DNA of 64,000 nt from Spirochaetales bacterium (GCA_016934415.1 JAFGSW010000058.1:103044-167043); one strand, 5' to 3'. Shown: positions 1 through 10,562, counted from the stretch's first letter. Notes: generated from the letters alone by a model not told the origin. Program-made: numbers and translations.

Positions 1-2
1 TC

Positions 3-1013
3 GTGGAGCGCGAGCAGATAGAGAAGGTCCTCAAGGAGCAGGAGAAATCCCTGAGCGACCTGTACGACGAAAAGAGCGCGGTGCGCATTGGCAAGCTCAC
101 GGCCGCCCGCCGGATCATCATCGGCGCGTACATCGTGCTTAAGAAGGCACTGCGCATCGACGCCAAGCTCGTCGACGTGGAGACGGGCCGGGTCATCAAG
201 GGCTTCCGGGCCGCGGGCGACGTGGACAAGCTCTTCGCCGTGCAGAAGGAATTGACGGACGGCGTGCTCCGCGAGCTCGGGGTGAAGGCCGATGCCGGCG
301 CGGCGCGCGGCGGCACCGAATCGCTCGAGGCGGCGAAGGCCTACTACACCGGCATCGATTTCCTCGACTCCGGCGCCTACGACTCCGCGGCGCAGTCGTT
401 CCGGCAGGCGATTCAATTCGACCCCTTCTACCTCAAGCCCCAGAAGAGTCTGGAGGACGCGTACAAGTTCCTCAAGGACTTCAAGAAGCAGCGCGCCCAG
501 CGCGAGCTCGCCCAACTCTACCGGCAGGCCGCCCTGTTCAAGGCCCGCCTCGACCGGCCCGGCTGGCAGACCTACGCGCAGTTCATCACCGACGCCTACA
601 AGAAGGGCCTTTCACAGGCCGAGATCAAGAAGCTCACCGACGCCGATCCCACGATCATGCTGAGCGAAACCCGCGGCCAGTGTACGTGGGAGCTCGAGAT
701 GAAGCTCACCGCGATCGCCGACAAATCCGAGGAGGATTTCGGAGACACCGAAACCGCGATCCGCATGCACAAGGAAAGCCTGGCCGTCGCCGAGGGGGCG
801 CGCACGACCCTGGAGGGAGATCCCTTTTACTGCGACGCCCTCTACTGGCAGTTCTTTTCGCTCCAGTATTTCAAGGAATGGGAAAAGATCATGCGGCTCT
901 GCGAATTTTTCATGGAGAAATATCCCGATTACCGGATGATGTGGGCGATCGAAAACTTCTACGAGAGGGCGATCGAAAAGTTGGGCGGGAAAAAAGCCGA
1001 TGAGGACGATTAA
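3..1013 (+). CDS. CsgG-like / TPR protein, 5' truncated
   Basis: The reading frame is open from the left edge of the window, so the true start lies outside and only the C-terminal part (336 residues) is seen. Residues 1-95 (VERxQIEKVLKEQ..., then a run ending in VDVETGRVI) look like the second half of a CsgG/FlgO-type domain, which in other proteins sits in the periplasm or on the outer membrane. Around residues 105-160 a TPR-like helical pair follows (AKAYYTGIDFLDSGAYDSAAQSF). The remainder is helical and I do not recognise it. Family members are usually lipoproteins or secreted proteins, but the signal region is not visible here. Function unknown; an envelope assembly or regulatory role is only an inference. 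Confidence 0.7.
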   Translation: MEREQIEKVLKEQEKSLSDLYDEKSAVRIGKLTAARRIIIGAYIVLKKALRIDAKLVDVETGRVIKGFRAAGDVDKLFAVQKELTDGVLRELGVKADAGAARGGTESLEAAKAYYTGIDFLDSGAYDSAAQSFRQAIQFDPFYLKPQKSLEDAYKFLKDFKKQRAQRELAQLYRQAALFKARLDRPGWQTYAQFITDAYKKGLSQAEIKKLTDADPTIMLSETRGQCTWELEMKLTAIADKSEEDFGDTETAIRMHKESLAVAEGARTTLEGDPFYCDALYWQFFSLQYFKEWEKIMRLCEFFMEKYPDYRMMWAIENFYERAIEKLGGKKADEDD

Positions 1014-1176
1014 GGACGCTTGTCGCGGCGGGCCCGAAAAACAACGCCCGCCGGCCCGGTGAATTTCATCGCGGCGAGGGAACGCGTCGTGCTGGAAACG
1101 TAATTCTTTTCATTTTATCCCGGCATGGCCTATCCTGATACGAACGAGCATTCATCCTGCGGGATATGAGGAGTCG

Positions 1177-1395
1177 ATGGCCGATTGCGTATGCCTGGCA
1201 GGCTGCCTTTTCTTCAACGACAAGATGGCGGATATGCCTACCATGGCTAACATGTACAAGCGCAATTATTGCCGGGGAGACTCGAGCCAATGCGCGCGCT
1301 ATATGGTATTCAGAGCCCTGGGCCGCGAGTCCGTCCCCGTCGACTTATTTTCCAACATGGCCGACCGCGCCCGGGCGATCATAGGGCAAGCGTAA
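1177..1395 (+). CDS. small cysteine-rich conserved-looking protein
   Basis: This ORF encodes 72 residues. A strong ribosome binding site (GAGGAG) lies about 5 bases before ATG 1177, which decides the start. The protein has five cysteines (C4, C6, C10, C31, C38) and a regular pattern FFNDKMADMP...MYKRNYC...CARYMVFRALG..VP.DLF. The second half, CxxxxxxCARYxVxxxLG, is typical of small conserved bacterial proteins that may bind a metal or a cofactor, but I cannot name a family with certainty. It has no signal peptide, so it is probably cytoplasmic. It stands alone between the TPR gene and the convergent aroF gene. Function unknown. Confidence 0.65.
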   Translation: MADCVCLAGCLFFNDKMADMPTMANMYKRNYCRGDSSQCARYMVFRALGRESVPVDLFSNMADRARAIIGQA

Positions 1396-1625
1396 AATTC
1401 AGTCGGCGCCCTCCGGAGGCACGCGCCCGGGGAGCCTTTGCCGACCGAGCCCTTTTTCGCGTAACCCTCGCCTGGTACGGACCTAACACAAGGGGTGCTT
1501 TGTCAATTACGGGCCTTCGGCCTTGTCGGCGGTCGTTGTACTATACTTTGCTCCGGTTGCATGCTTGGAGCATTCCTCGTTCATCCGGAAATTCTCTTCT
1601 CCCCTCATCCGTCATTCAATCTTCT

Positions 1626-2666
1626 TCACACGGCGGGCGAGACGCCCGCCGTCCCCCCCATCGTCCGACCCGTTATCGGCAGGAGCCGCGCAAGCTTGTC
1701 CATGAGCGAAGCGAATCGCTCCGGTTTGAGCGACTGTTCGCCGTCGCTCAAGGCGTTCTCCGGGCAGGGGTGTACTTCCACCATCAGGCCGTCCGCGCCG
1801 GCGGCCGCGGCGGCCAGGGCGAGCGGCTCGACGAGGCGCCAGGAGCCGGCGGCGTGGCTCGGATCGACGACCACGGGCAGGTGGGTCTTCAGCTTGAGCT
1901 GTGGTACGGCGGAGATGTCGAGGGTGTTGCGCGTTCCGGGTTCAAAGGTGCGGATGCCGCGTTCGCAGAGGACGACCTCCATGTTGCCGCCGGCCAGCAC
2001 GTATTCGGCCGAAAGCAGGAACTCGTCGATGGTGACCATCATGCCGCGCTTCAGAAGCACCGGCTTGCGGATTTTTCCCAGCTTTTTCAAGAGCGCGTAA
2101 TTCTGGCAATTCCGCGCCCCCACCTGCAGGATGTCCGCGTATTCAGTAACCGCGCCGAGGTCGTCCTGGTCGAGGACCTCGGTGACGACGGGAAGGCCGT
2201 GTCGGTCGCCGGCCTCTTTCAGCCAGCGCAGTCCCTCCTTGCCGCGGCCTTGGAAGGCGTACGGGCTCGTGCGCGGCTTGTAGGCGCCGCCGCGCAGGAA
2301 GGCGGCGCCCGCCTTCTTCACCGCCGCCGCGCACGCCTCGATTTGTCCCGGCGACTCGACCGAGCACGGTCCGGCGATGACCGCGAACCCTTGCCCGCCG
2401 ATCCGGGCCGTTCCCCGCACGTCGATCTCGGTCGGGGTGTCTTTCAGGCTTTTGCCCGCGAGTACGTACGGCTCGCGGGGCTCGAGCAGGGCGTAGGAGC
2501 CCGCCTCGCCCGGCAGGTCGGCGAGGAGGGCGGCGGAAAAATCGAGAACCGTGAAGAGCGGTCCCTCGCTCGTGGCAAGGCGGCAGGGCCGATACCCGCG
2601 AGTTTCGAGGGCGTCGAGAAGCTTCTCGGGTGCGGCGTGCGTGTGAGGTTTGGCTAACAGGATCAT
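1626..2666 (-). CDS. aroF: 3-deoxy-7-phosphoheptulonate synthase (DAHP synthase, type I beta)
   Basis: The enzyme condenses phosphoenolpyruvate with erythrose 4-phosphate, the first step of the shikimate pathway to Phe, Tyr and Trp. Residues 1-75 form a ferredoxin-like regulatory domain as in Thermotoga-type enzymes. The barrel then shows GPCSVES (about 98-104), the [18 protein letters not shown] signature, the QVGARN motif and [13 protein letters not shown] 2666 is preceded by AGGAGG at good spacing. The gene lies behind its own promoter, leader peptide and attenuator (see 2745-2929), so it is probably controlled by charged aromatic tRNAs. Oddity: the last residues, including [10 protein letters not shown], are encoded by a GC-rich palindrome (1630-1652), so a repeat has probably extended or replaced the original C-terminus. 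Confidence 0.93.
   Translation of the reverse strand: MILLAKPHTHAAPEKLLDALETRGYRPCRLATSEGPLFTVLDFSAALLADLPGEAGSYALLEPREPYVLAGKSLKDTPTEIDVRGTARIGGQGFAVIAGPCSVESPGQIEACAAAVKKAGAAFLRGGAYKPRTSPYAFQGRGKEGLRWLKEAGDRHGLPVVTEVLDQDDLGAVTEYADILQVGARNCQNYALLKKLGKIRKPVLLKRGMMVTIDEFLLSAEYVLAGGNMEVVLCERGIRTFEPGTRNTLDISAVPQLKLKTHLPVVVDPSHAAGSWRLVEPLALAAAAAGADGLMVEVHPCPENALSDGEQSLKPERFASLMDKLARLLPITGRTMGGTAGVSPAV
1630..1652 (-). repeat. palindrome encoding the aroF C-terminus, possible terminator
   Basis: ACGGCGGGCG, spacer AGA, then CGCCCGCCGT gives a perfect 10-bp stem with a 3-base loop just before the aroF stop codon. No U-run follows it on the minus strand, so it is more likely a repeat element that can also stabilise the 3' end than a classical intrinsic terminator. 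Confidence 0.5.
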
Positions 2667-2744
2667 GGTCGTCCTCCTGGCTTTTGGGATCCTCGGCCGG
2701 GCGGTACCGCCTGCCGCGATCGCTTGTTAAGCGCCGGAGGGCGC

Positions 2745-2779
2745 AAAAAAAGCCGCAGGCGGTGGAAAACGCCTGCGGC
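2745..2779 (-). terminator. aroF attenuator (intrinsic terminator in the leader)
   Basis: On the minus strand GCCGCAGGCG and CGCCTGCGGC form a perfect 10-bp stem with an 8-base loop, followed at once by seven U residues (2745-2751). It lies between the leader peptide stop and the aroF start, the position expected of a transcription attenuator. Confidence 0.85.
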
Positions 2780-2802
2780 CCGGTGCCTTCATGCACTGCC
2801 AG

Positions 2803-2883
2803 CTACAGACGTCTCTTGGGGTAAAAATACCAGAAGCGAAAGAGGCTGTAGTTGGCAGCAAGAATACTCTGTACATCCTTCAT
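2803..2883 (-). CDS. aroF leader peptide (26 residues)
   Basis: A 27-codon ORF including TAG, running from ATG 2883 between the promoter and the attenuator. Its second half contains the run FRFWYFY, so six of seven consecutive residues are Phe, Trp or Tyr, followed by PKRRL and the stop. Such a run before a terminator is the classic sign of ribosome-mediated attenuation in amino acid operons. The leader RNA can also fold upstream: CTGCCAACTACAG in the leader pairs at 12 of 13 positions with CTGTAGCTGGCAG around the stop codon, which would be the pause hairpin. Ribosome stalling at the aromatic codons would break this pairing and affect the terminator. The ribosome binding site is weak (GGTG). 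Confidence 0.8.
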   Translation of the reverse strand: MKDVQSILAANYSLFRFWYFYPKRRL

Positions 2884-2900
2884 GAGTGCACCGTGCAAAA

Positions 2901-2929
2901 AGCATACTCTATCCGAACGGGAAGGTCAA
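2901..2929 (-). promoter_or_regulatory. aroF promoter
   Basis: TTGACC (2929-2924), a spacer of 17 bases and TATGCT (2906-2901) on the minus strand match a sigma-70 promoter. It lies about 18 bases before the leader peptide start. Confidence 0.7.
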
Positions 2930-3133
2930 GGGATTCGCTATTGCGGCTGTTTCGCCTGCGCGGTGGGAGAGCCTCGCCAAGGCGGCTTTGCGGCCTGAGC
3001 AATCATCTTGAATGTTGTTTTATGTTCGCTTAGAATGGCTAGAGGGCATAGTCAGCTCTATGGCATGTTCCTCAGGGTTGTCCGCTCATGCGGAGCGGGT
3101 GGATATTCGAATTCGGCTTCATGGGAGTTGCGG

Positions 3134-4837
3134 ATGACCGTACGCGAAGCGTTCGAACACGACGGTTTCATCGTTGTCAGGGAAGAAACCTTCCACGGCC
3201 GGAAGGGACTCCGCGCCGAGCACAAGACCGCGGTCAACGTTAAAACCGGCCGGAAAAAATACGCTCTCTATGTTGAAGGCGACGCGTACGAAATGGGCTA
3301 CCTGACCGCGCTCCTCGCCCCCGATTCGGTCGAGGCGATGGGCACCACGTTCCTCCTCAACATCGCCCCGTCGTTTATCGGCTTCGACCCGGAGCGGGTG
3401 TGCCCCCTCTTCCGCTGGCTCGTCCGGCTTCTCCTGCCTGTCCTTGAGCGGGCGCTCGTCGACATGGCGTATGAAATCTCGGAAGAAATGTTCAAGGACA
3501 TCCCCGCCGACCTGAAACTCGAGATGCAGGGACTGGCGGACGGCCTGAAATCGGTTCGGCCGCATACGACCGTGGATTACAAAGAAATATGGGCCCTGAA
3601 CGCGGGCATCGACTGCATTCTCTCCATCGTCTATTCGCCCGGGTCGTTTCTACGCGGTCTCCCCAAGCTCCTTTCCGGGCACCTGCATGTGCCGCTCGCC
3701 TGCAATGGGTTCATGACGTTCGGGAACGCCCTCGCCCCCGGGCTGCGGGGAAGCGCCCACTTTTTCGGCCGCGACTTCATGTTCCCGACCGCCCACGTCT
3801 TCCAGGACGAAGCCTGCCTTGTCGTTTACAACCCCGCCGACGGGCGCCTGCCCCTCGTGAGCGGCACCGCTCCCGGCTTCGCGGCGAGCGTCGTCGCCAT
3901 GAACCGGAAAGGGATCGCCATGGGGGTGGACATGGCCGCCTCCGGGGCCTGCGACGCGGCGCGGGCGGGGTACAACGCGATTCTCCTCGTGCGCGGCGCC
4001 ATGCACGAGGCCTCGAGCGCGGACGAGGCGCTCGCCTACGTGACCGCGGCCCGGCGCGGCGTGTCCTGGGACTACCTTATCGCCGACGGCACGCACGATC
4101 GCGACGTGGTCGCCGAGGCAGGCAAGAGCGCCGCCGACTCGGACCCGGTGAGCTATCCGCCCGAGGAGCTTCAAACATTCGGCCTTTTGCCCGGGGCGCT
4201 CGAGCTCTTCCGCCGCGACACCCTTCCGATCGTCAACGGGGTGGCGGCGCGCTGGAATGATTCCCGGTACCCCGAGGAATTCCTGAAATACAACCCCGAG
4301 CTTTTCGGCTACTTTCACAAGCACTACACCGAGGACATGATGGGGGAGCGGGGATATATCGGACGCTGGGTGAACGGCGCGGTGGAGCGGAATTGTCCCG
4401 GCAGTTTCTATTTCGCCCCGCAGCGCGAGGATAAGGACGACGTGCTCATCGCCACCAACCATTACCTCTCGCCGTCCCAGAGGCTGTGCGCCATGGACCC
4501 GTGGGCCAACCGGCTCACCAGCGGGCACGACGCCGACATCCAGTGGCGCTACGACCGGCTCAACGACCTCATCCTCGGCGCGTACGGCGCGATCGATGGG
4601 GCCGAAGCTTGGCGCCTGATCAATTTCATCGCCGCGCTCCCGGATTCGGACACGCCCGATTACTACGCGTCCGAGCCCGACGTCGAATACGTCGACGCGG
4701 AGGGACATGTGCGGACGACCAAGGAAGTCCCCGGGATGACCTCGCTCTGCGAGCTCAAGACCTTGGTGATCAGGTGCCGCTACGGCTATTACGCCGACGA
4801 GCCGGTGGAGATCACGCTTCCCAATTACCTTGTCTGA
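3134..4837 (+). CDS. NTN-hydrolase-like protein of the C45 / phospholipase B-like type
   Basis: A 567-residue protein. ATG 3134 is chosen because GGGAG precedes it at proper distance and upstream codons look non-coding. The central part resembles the acyl-CoA:6-aminopenicillanate acyltransferase (C45) and phospholipase B-like fold: a likely nucleophile cysteine in LACNGFMTFGN, then the FFGRDFMFP strand in which an Arg-Asp pair normally binds the substrate carboxylate, and later a GVSWDYLIADG region. Enzymes of this fold cut or form amide or ester bonds after self-cleavage before the Cys. I see no clear signal peptide. The C-terminal part (RLTSGHDADIQWRYDRL) also fits the phospholipase B-like group. 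Substrate unknown. A kinase-like gene follows after 48 bases and may be co-transcribed. Confidence 0.65.
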   Translation: MTVREAFEHDGFIVVREETFHGRKGLRAEHKTAVNVKTGRKKYALYVEGDAYEMGYLTALLAPDSVEAMGTTFLLNIAPSFIGFDPERVCPLFRWLVRLLLPVLERALVDMAYEISEEMFKDIPADLKLEMQGLADGLKSVRPHTTVDYKEIWALNAGIDCILSIVYSPGSFLRGLPKLLSGHLHVPLACNGFMTFGNALAPGLRGSAHFFGRDFMFPTAHVFQDEACLVVYNPADGRLPLVSGTAPGFAASVVAMNRKGIAMGVDMAASGACDAARAGYNAILLVRGAMHEASSADEALAYVTAARRGVSWDYLIADGTHDRDVVAEAGKSAADSDPVSYPPEELQTFGLLPGALELFRRDTLPIVNGVAARWNDSRYPEEFLKYNPELFGYFHKHYTEDMMGERGYIGRWVNGAVERNCPGSFYFAPQREDKDDVLIATNHYLSPSQRLCAMDPWANRLTSGHDADIQWRYDRLNDLILGAYGAIDGAEAWRLINFIAALPDSDTPDYYASEPDVEYVDAEGHVRTTKEVPGMTSLCELKTLVIRCRYGYYADEPVEITLPNYLV

Positions 4838-4885
4838 TAGGGCGGGCGAGAAACTTGGGAGTGGAAAGGCGGAGAACGAAACGAC

Positions 4886-6322
4886 ATGCAGCCCGTGATC
4901 GTATGCGTCAGTGTCGACGCCTCGCTCATCGAACGCCTGACCGGAGAGGCGCGGGCCGTGTTCGGCGAAGAGCCGCGGATCGAATTCTGCCGCGACGCGG
5001 CCGGCGCGCGGGAGTGCTTCCGCGCCGCCGTCTCGGCCGGGCATGACGTCCCGGTCGTAGTGGCGGACACGTCGCTGCCGGCCGGAGAGCGCAAGGCGCT
5101 TTTCGACGAGCTGCAGCGGTGTTCCCCCTGGACCGGAACCATCTTGGTGCCCGGCCGCGACGTCTTCCCGAAACCCGGGATGCCGCGCGCGGTGTCGCGT
5201 ATTCAAGCCGGCACCCGGGGCTTCGCGCACGATCTGATGCGGGCTGCCGTGGCGTACCGGCGGGGGAAGGAACAAGGCCGCGACGAGTCGCCGGACGGGG
5301 CATCCGGCGCGCGACCGAAAGAAGACCGACCGAACGACCCCCCAGGCGACTCCCCCAGCGACCGGCCGCTTATCGATCAGCTGCTTAAAATCGTGAGCGC
5401 CAAGGTCAAGGAGCTCGAAGACCGGGAGGGCGAGCTCGAGACGCTCTTCCGGGAGCTCAACGTCGAGACCATCCAGCGCCTCCTCATCGAACGGGAGGCG
5501 GAGAGAATGAGCCGGCGCCTGTCCGCGCTCCAGAACAACCTCAAAAACAACCTGTTCATCCGCAGCGTGCTCCACTCCCTCATCAACATGCTCCAGGTCC
5601 AGTTTTCCATCGACAAGGAGGAAAACAGGGTCATCCGGGAGATCGAGCGCGCCCTGCGGGACGCCGCCGCCCGCGGCGCCCGCTGCCCCGAAGTTGAAGA
5701 GCGGCTTCTGCCGCGCCTGAAAAAGCTGCGCGAGGAGACCAACGACAACGTCCACCGGACGATGACGGGATACGCCCGGGCCGTCCAGCGTTCGCTCCTC
5801 GGGGAGCAGGGGTTCGCGAGCACGCACCCGACGAACCTCGTCGCCGTGTTCGAGCGCGTGGTCGCTAAGTACCGGGAGATTCTCTCCGGCGAGAAAACCG
5901 GCCGTCCCATCCGGTTCGTCGTCGAGCCGTCCGCGACGGAAGTCAGCGTATGGATATACGATTTCGCCCTCGTCAATATTCTCGAAAACCTCCTCACCAA
6001 CTCGATCCGCAAACTGCTCGGGGCCGAGAGGAAGTCCCGCCGGATCACCTTGTCCGTGGGGGAGGAGCGTCTCAACGCGGAGTGCTACACGGTCCTCACC
6101 TGGTCGGACAACGGTCCGGGCGTGCCGAAAGAGAGGAAGCAATCGATCTTCTCCGGCGATTCGGACAAGACCGAAGCGGGAGACCACGGGGTCGGCCTGT
6201 CCGACGTCAAGGCCACCGTGGAATCGACGGGGGGATTTATCCGCGAGGAGGGCGTCCCCGGCGAGGGCGCTCGATTCATCATCGGCATCCCGCGTCCGGC
6301 GCCCGAGGATGAGTCTCTTTGA
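4886..6322 (+). CDS. histidine-kinase-like ATPase with degenerate receiver domain
   Basis: A 478-residue protein. Residues 1-120 have the alternating pattern of a CheY-like receiver (VIVCVSVDASLIERL..., VVVADTSLPAG). A charged coiled-coil region follows (about 170-290). The C-terminus is a GHKL ATPase: N box NILENLLTNS, G1 box DNGPGVP and G2 box HGVGLSD. I find no HisKA-type phospho-acceptor histidine motif in the middle part, so it may be a pseudo-kinase, may use an unusual dimerisation domain, or may phosphorylate a partner directly. It has no membrane segment and is probably cytoplasmic. It follows the C45-like gene on the same strand. Confidence 0.7.
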   Translation: MQPVIVCVSVDASLIERLTGEARAVFGEEPRIEFCRDAAGARECFRAAVSAGHDVPVVVADTSLPAGERKALFDELQRCSPWTGTILVPGRDVFPKPGMPRAVSRIQAGTRGFAHDLMRAAVAYRRGKEQGRDESPDGASGARPKEDRPNDPPGDSPSDRPLIDQLLKIVSAKVKELEDREGELETLFRELNVETIQRLLIEREAERMSRRLSALQNNLKNNLFIRSVLHSLINMLQVQFSIDKEENRVIREIERALRDAAARGARCPEVEERLLPRLKKLREETNDNVHRTMTGYARAVQRSLLGEQGFASTHPTNLVAVFERVVAKYREILSGEKTGRPIRFVVEPSATEVSVWIYDFALVNILENLLTNSIRKLLGAERKSRRITLSVGEERLNAECYTVLTWSDNGPGVPKERKQSIFSGDSDKTEAGDHGVGLSDVKATVESTGGFIREEGVPGEGARFIIGIPRPAPEDESL

Positions 6323-6402
6323 GAAGATTCATCGGGAAAGCAGGAGAGACGGGAAGCCGGGAAAAGAGAAGAGAGGAAAGAGAGCGAGCGAACTGCGATG
6401 AC

Positions 6403-6582
6403 GTCATTGCGAGGCCCGGATAAAAGCGGCCATAAGTAAAGAATACTCGGGCCGAAGCAATCTCTTGACTTCTCTCGTTTCCCGACAATGACGGAAATGA
6501 CCCAAGTGTCAAGAGATTGCTTCGCCTGACCGCTCTAGGAAAAAATGGGATAAGCAAATCAGGCGGTCAGGCTCGCAATGAC
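6403..6582. mobile_element. MITE-like palindromic element
   Basis: The 419-base gap before the thiol peroxidase gene holds a nested palindrome. The outer arms are GTCATTGCGAG (6403-6413) and CTCGCAATGAC (6572-6582). The inner arms are GAAGCAATCTCTTGAC (6454-6469) and GTCAAGAGATTGCTTC (6508-6523), 16 of 16 bases matching. It carries no gene. The arms have the form of a non-autonomous miniature element. One half of the same sequence recurs at 54588-54655. Confidence 0.65.
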
Positions 6583-6741
6583 ACTCATGCGTGAACCAAT
6601 TGTTTTTTTATTTTCCTTCCTTCCTTTTCTTTTCCTGGTTTTCTTATTAATCCTCTTATCTCAGTTGTCAGGGAAGGTGAAAGGGTATAGTGTGGTAGCC
6701 GAAGGCGATGGGGGCCTTGAGAACAAAAACGAGGAGGCTAT

Positions 6742-7254
6742 ATGACCGAACGGAAAACGACCACGATGGGGGGCAACATCATCACGCTCCTCGGCCAGGA
6801 GCTCCAGGTCGGAACGCGCGCCCCCGATTTCGCGGCGCGCACCACCGAACTCTACCAGGTGACCCTCGACGACTATCGGGGGAAGCGGAAGCTCGTGAGC
6901 GTCTCCCCGTCGCTCGACACCACCATCTGCGACCTGCAAACCCGCCGCTTCAACCAGGAAGCGGCCGTACTGCCGGGCATTGTCAAGGTGCTTTCGATGA
7001 GCATGGACCTGCCCTTCGCCCTCAAGCGCTGGGCGCAATCGGTGACCGGCCTTTCCATCGAGCTTCTTTCCGATTACATCGATGCCTCCTTCGGCCTCTC
7101 CTACGGAGTGCTTATCAAGGAGCTGCGGCTCTTGAACCGATCCGTGTTCATCATCGACGAGGCCGACGTCGTCCGCTACGCCGAGGTCGTTTCCGAGAAC
7201 GACAACCACCCGAACTACGCGGCGGCTTTGGAGGCTCTGAAGCGTCTCGGGTAG
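6742..7254 (+). CDS. tpx: thiol peroxidase, apparently one-cysteine type
   Basis: Reduces hydrogen peroxide and organic peroxides. The protein is 170 residues, the normal size for Tpx. The peroxidatic cysteine is C63 in the motif SLDTTICDLQTRRF, and the APDF motif is near residue 28. In typical Tpx a second, resolving cysteine lies about 34 residues later in LPFAxxRFC; here this stretch reads LPFALKRWAQ and the cysteine is missing. I therefore expect a one-Cys mechanism that needs an outside thiol. GAGGAGG lies 5 bases before the ATG. The N-terminal MTERKTTTMGGNIITLLG extension is as in other members. It is monocistronic in appearance, with repeats on both sides. Confidence 0.9.
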   Translation: MTERKTTTMGGNIITLLGQELQVGTRAPDFAARTTELYQVTLDDYRGKRKLVSVSPSLDTTICDLQTRRFNQEAAVLPGIVKVLSMSMDLPFALKRWAQSVTGLSIELLSDYIDASFGLSYGVLIKELRLLNRSVFIIDEADVVRYAEVVSENDNHPNYAAALEALKRLG

Positions 7255-7614
7255 ATTCATTCCATCGGACTTGGGAAGAGGACGCGAAGGCCACCCTTCG
7301 ACTCAGCATCGGAGCATGAATGCTCCGATGCTGCTCAGAGCAAGCTCCGAATACCAAAAGAACGAAGGGGGAGGGAGAAGGGGGGGCGATGAGGAAGCCG
7401 GGATAGGCGGGAGAGCAGAAAAAAAGTTCTCGACTGCCTCCATCCATTTCCCTTCTCGCCTCTCCTATGAATCGGCCAACAAGATGGAAATCGATGCCCT
7501 TCACTTTTACCCCTAAAGATGCTATTTTATTTGTAGAATGCCGTTGCGAGTGAGCGGCCGTAGAGGCGCCGCCGGGTCCGGCCATCGTCAACCGACAAGG
7601 GGGAACTACGGATA
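7255..7614. repeat. intergenic region with 13-bp palindrome
   Basis: No gene is seen in these 360 bases. AGCATCGGAGCAT (7305-7317), two bases, and ATGCTCCGATGCT (7320-7332) form a perfect palindrome. The flanking text (CCTTCGACTC ... CTCAGAGCAAGCTC) recurs in similar form near 30605, so it belongs to an intergenic repeat family. Confidence 0.55.
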
Positions 7615-7923
7615 ATGCCCCTTTCCGATTACGAAGAAGGCGTAAAAACCGAATCGAAACCCAAGGCGGAAACGCCGAAAATGTACCGGGTGATACTCCT
7701 GAACGACCACTACACGACCATGGAGTTCGTGGTTGAAGTGCTTGTCCGGGTGTTCAAGAAGCCGGTGCCCGAGGCCACCCGCATCATGCTCGACGTGCAC
7801 AGGAAGGGACAGGGCACGGTGGGGGTTTACATCCGCGATGTCGCGGAGACGAAAGTCTCCCAGGTGCACGCGCTGGCGCGAGAGAGGGAATTCCCTTTGC
7901 GATGCACGTTCGAGGAAGCGTGA
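7615..7923 (+). CDS. clpS: ATP-dependent Clp protease adaptor ClpS
   Basis: ClpS binds proteins with a bulky hydrophobic N-terminal residue and hands them to ClpA for degradation by ClpP. The 102-residue product has a variable N-terminal tail (1-22), then YRVILLNDHYTTMEFVVEVL, the substrate-binding NDxxTTMEFV motif, and EATRIMLDVHRKGQGTVGVY, all diagnostic for ClpS. The start ATG follows AAGGGGGAA. clpA and aat lie downstream on the same strand, so the three genes form a full bacterial N-degron set; hairpins separate clpS from clpA. Confidence 0.95.
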   Translation: MPLSDYEEGVKTESKPKAETPKMYRVILLNDHYTTMEFVVEVLVRVFKKPVPEATRIMLDVHRKGQGTVGVYIRDVAETKVSQVHALAREREFPLRCTFEEA

Positions 7924-7960
7924 CAAAATATTGAAAAGGCGGAGCCTTTCCAATATTTTG
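7924..7960 (+). terminator. long hairpin directly after clpS
   Basis: CAAAATATTGAAAAGGC, loop GGA, then GCCTTTCCAATATTTTG pair over 17 bp with one mismatch. The hairpin starts at the base after the clpS stop codon. It lacks a clean U-run (TAAAAAAG follows), so it may partly terminate, or may stabilise the clpS message. Confidence 0.5.
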
Positions 7961-8043
7961 TAAAAAAGGGGGAGGAGGAAAAAAAGGAAGGCAATTGTAT
8001 TTGAGAACGATCCTTCCATCGATAAAGAACTGGTTTCCCCTTC

Positions 8044-8170
8044 AAGTGTGGAAAACCTTATAGGGTTTTTTAACACATGCCGCAAGAGGGGACCTTTTTC
8101 CTTCGCTTTTTGATACGTTCTCGAAAAACCCGAAGGGTTTTTCCCGACCGAAAAGGCGCAGCCTTTTCGG
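8044..8170 (+). repeat. further hairpins in the clpS-clpA gap
   Basis: GAAAACC-TTATA-GGGTTTTTT near 8050 looks like a weak terminator. GAAAAACCC, loop GAA, GGGTTTTTC (8123-8143) and CCGAAAAGGC, loop GCA, GCCTTTTCGG (8148-8170) are two perfect stems with 3-base loops. The design (A-rich arm, tiny G-A-type loop, T-rich arm) is the same as in the hairpin behind clpS. They end 34 bases before clpA and could set the ClpS to ClpA ratio. Confidence 0.55.
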
Positions 8171-8204
8171 CGACCGCAGACGAGCTGCAGGTGATCAGAA
8201 GGTT

Positions 8205-10556
<2,352 letters not shown>

Positions 10557-10562
10557 GCCCGC

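Noticed and set aside
3650..6187. 845-codon open frame on the minus strand
   Set aside because: It is antisense to two well-supported genes with recognised motifs. Its composition is that of a high-GC shadow frame.
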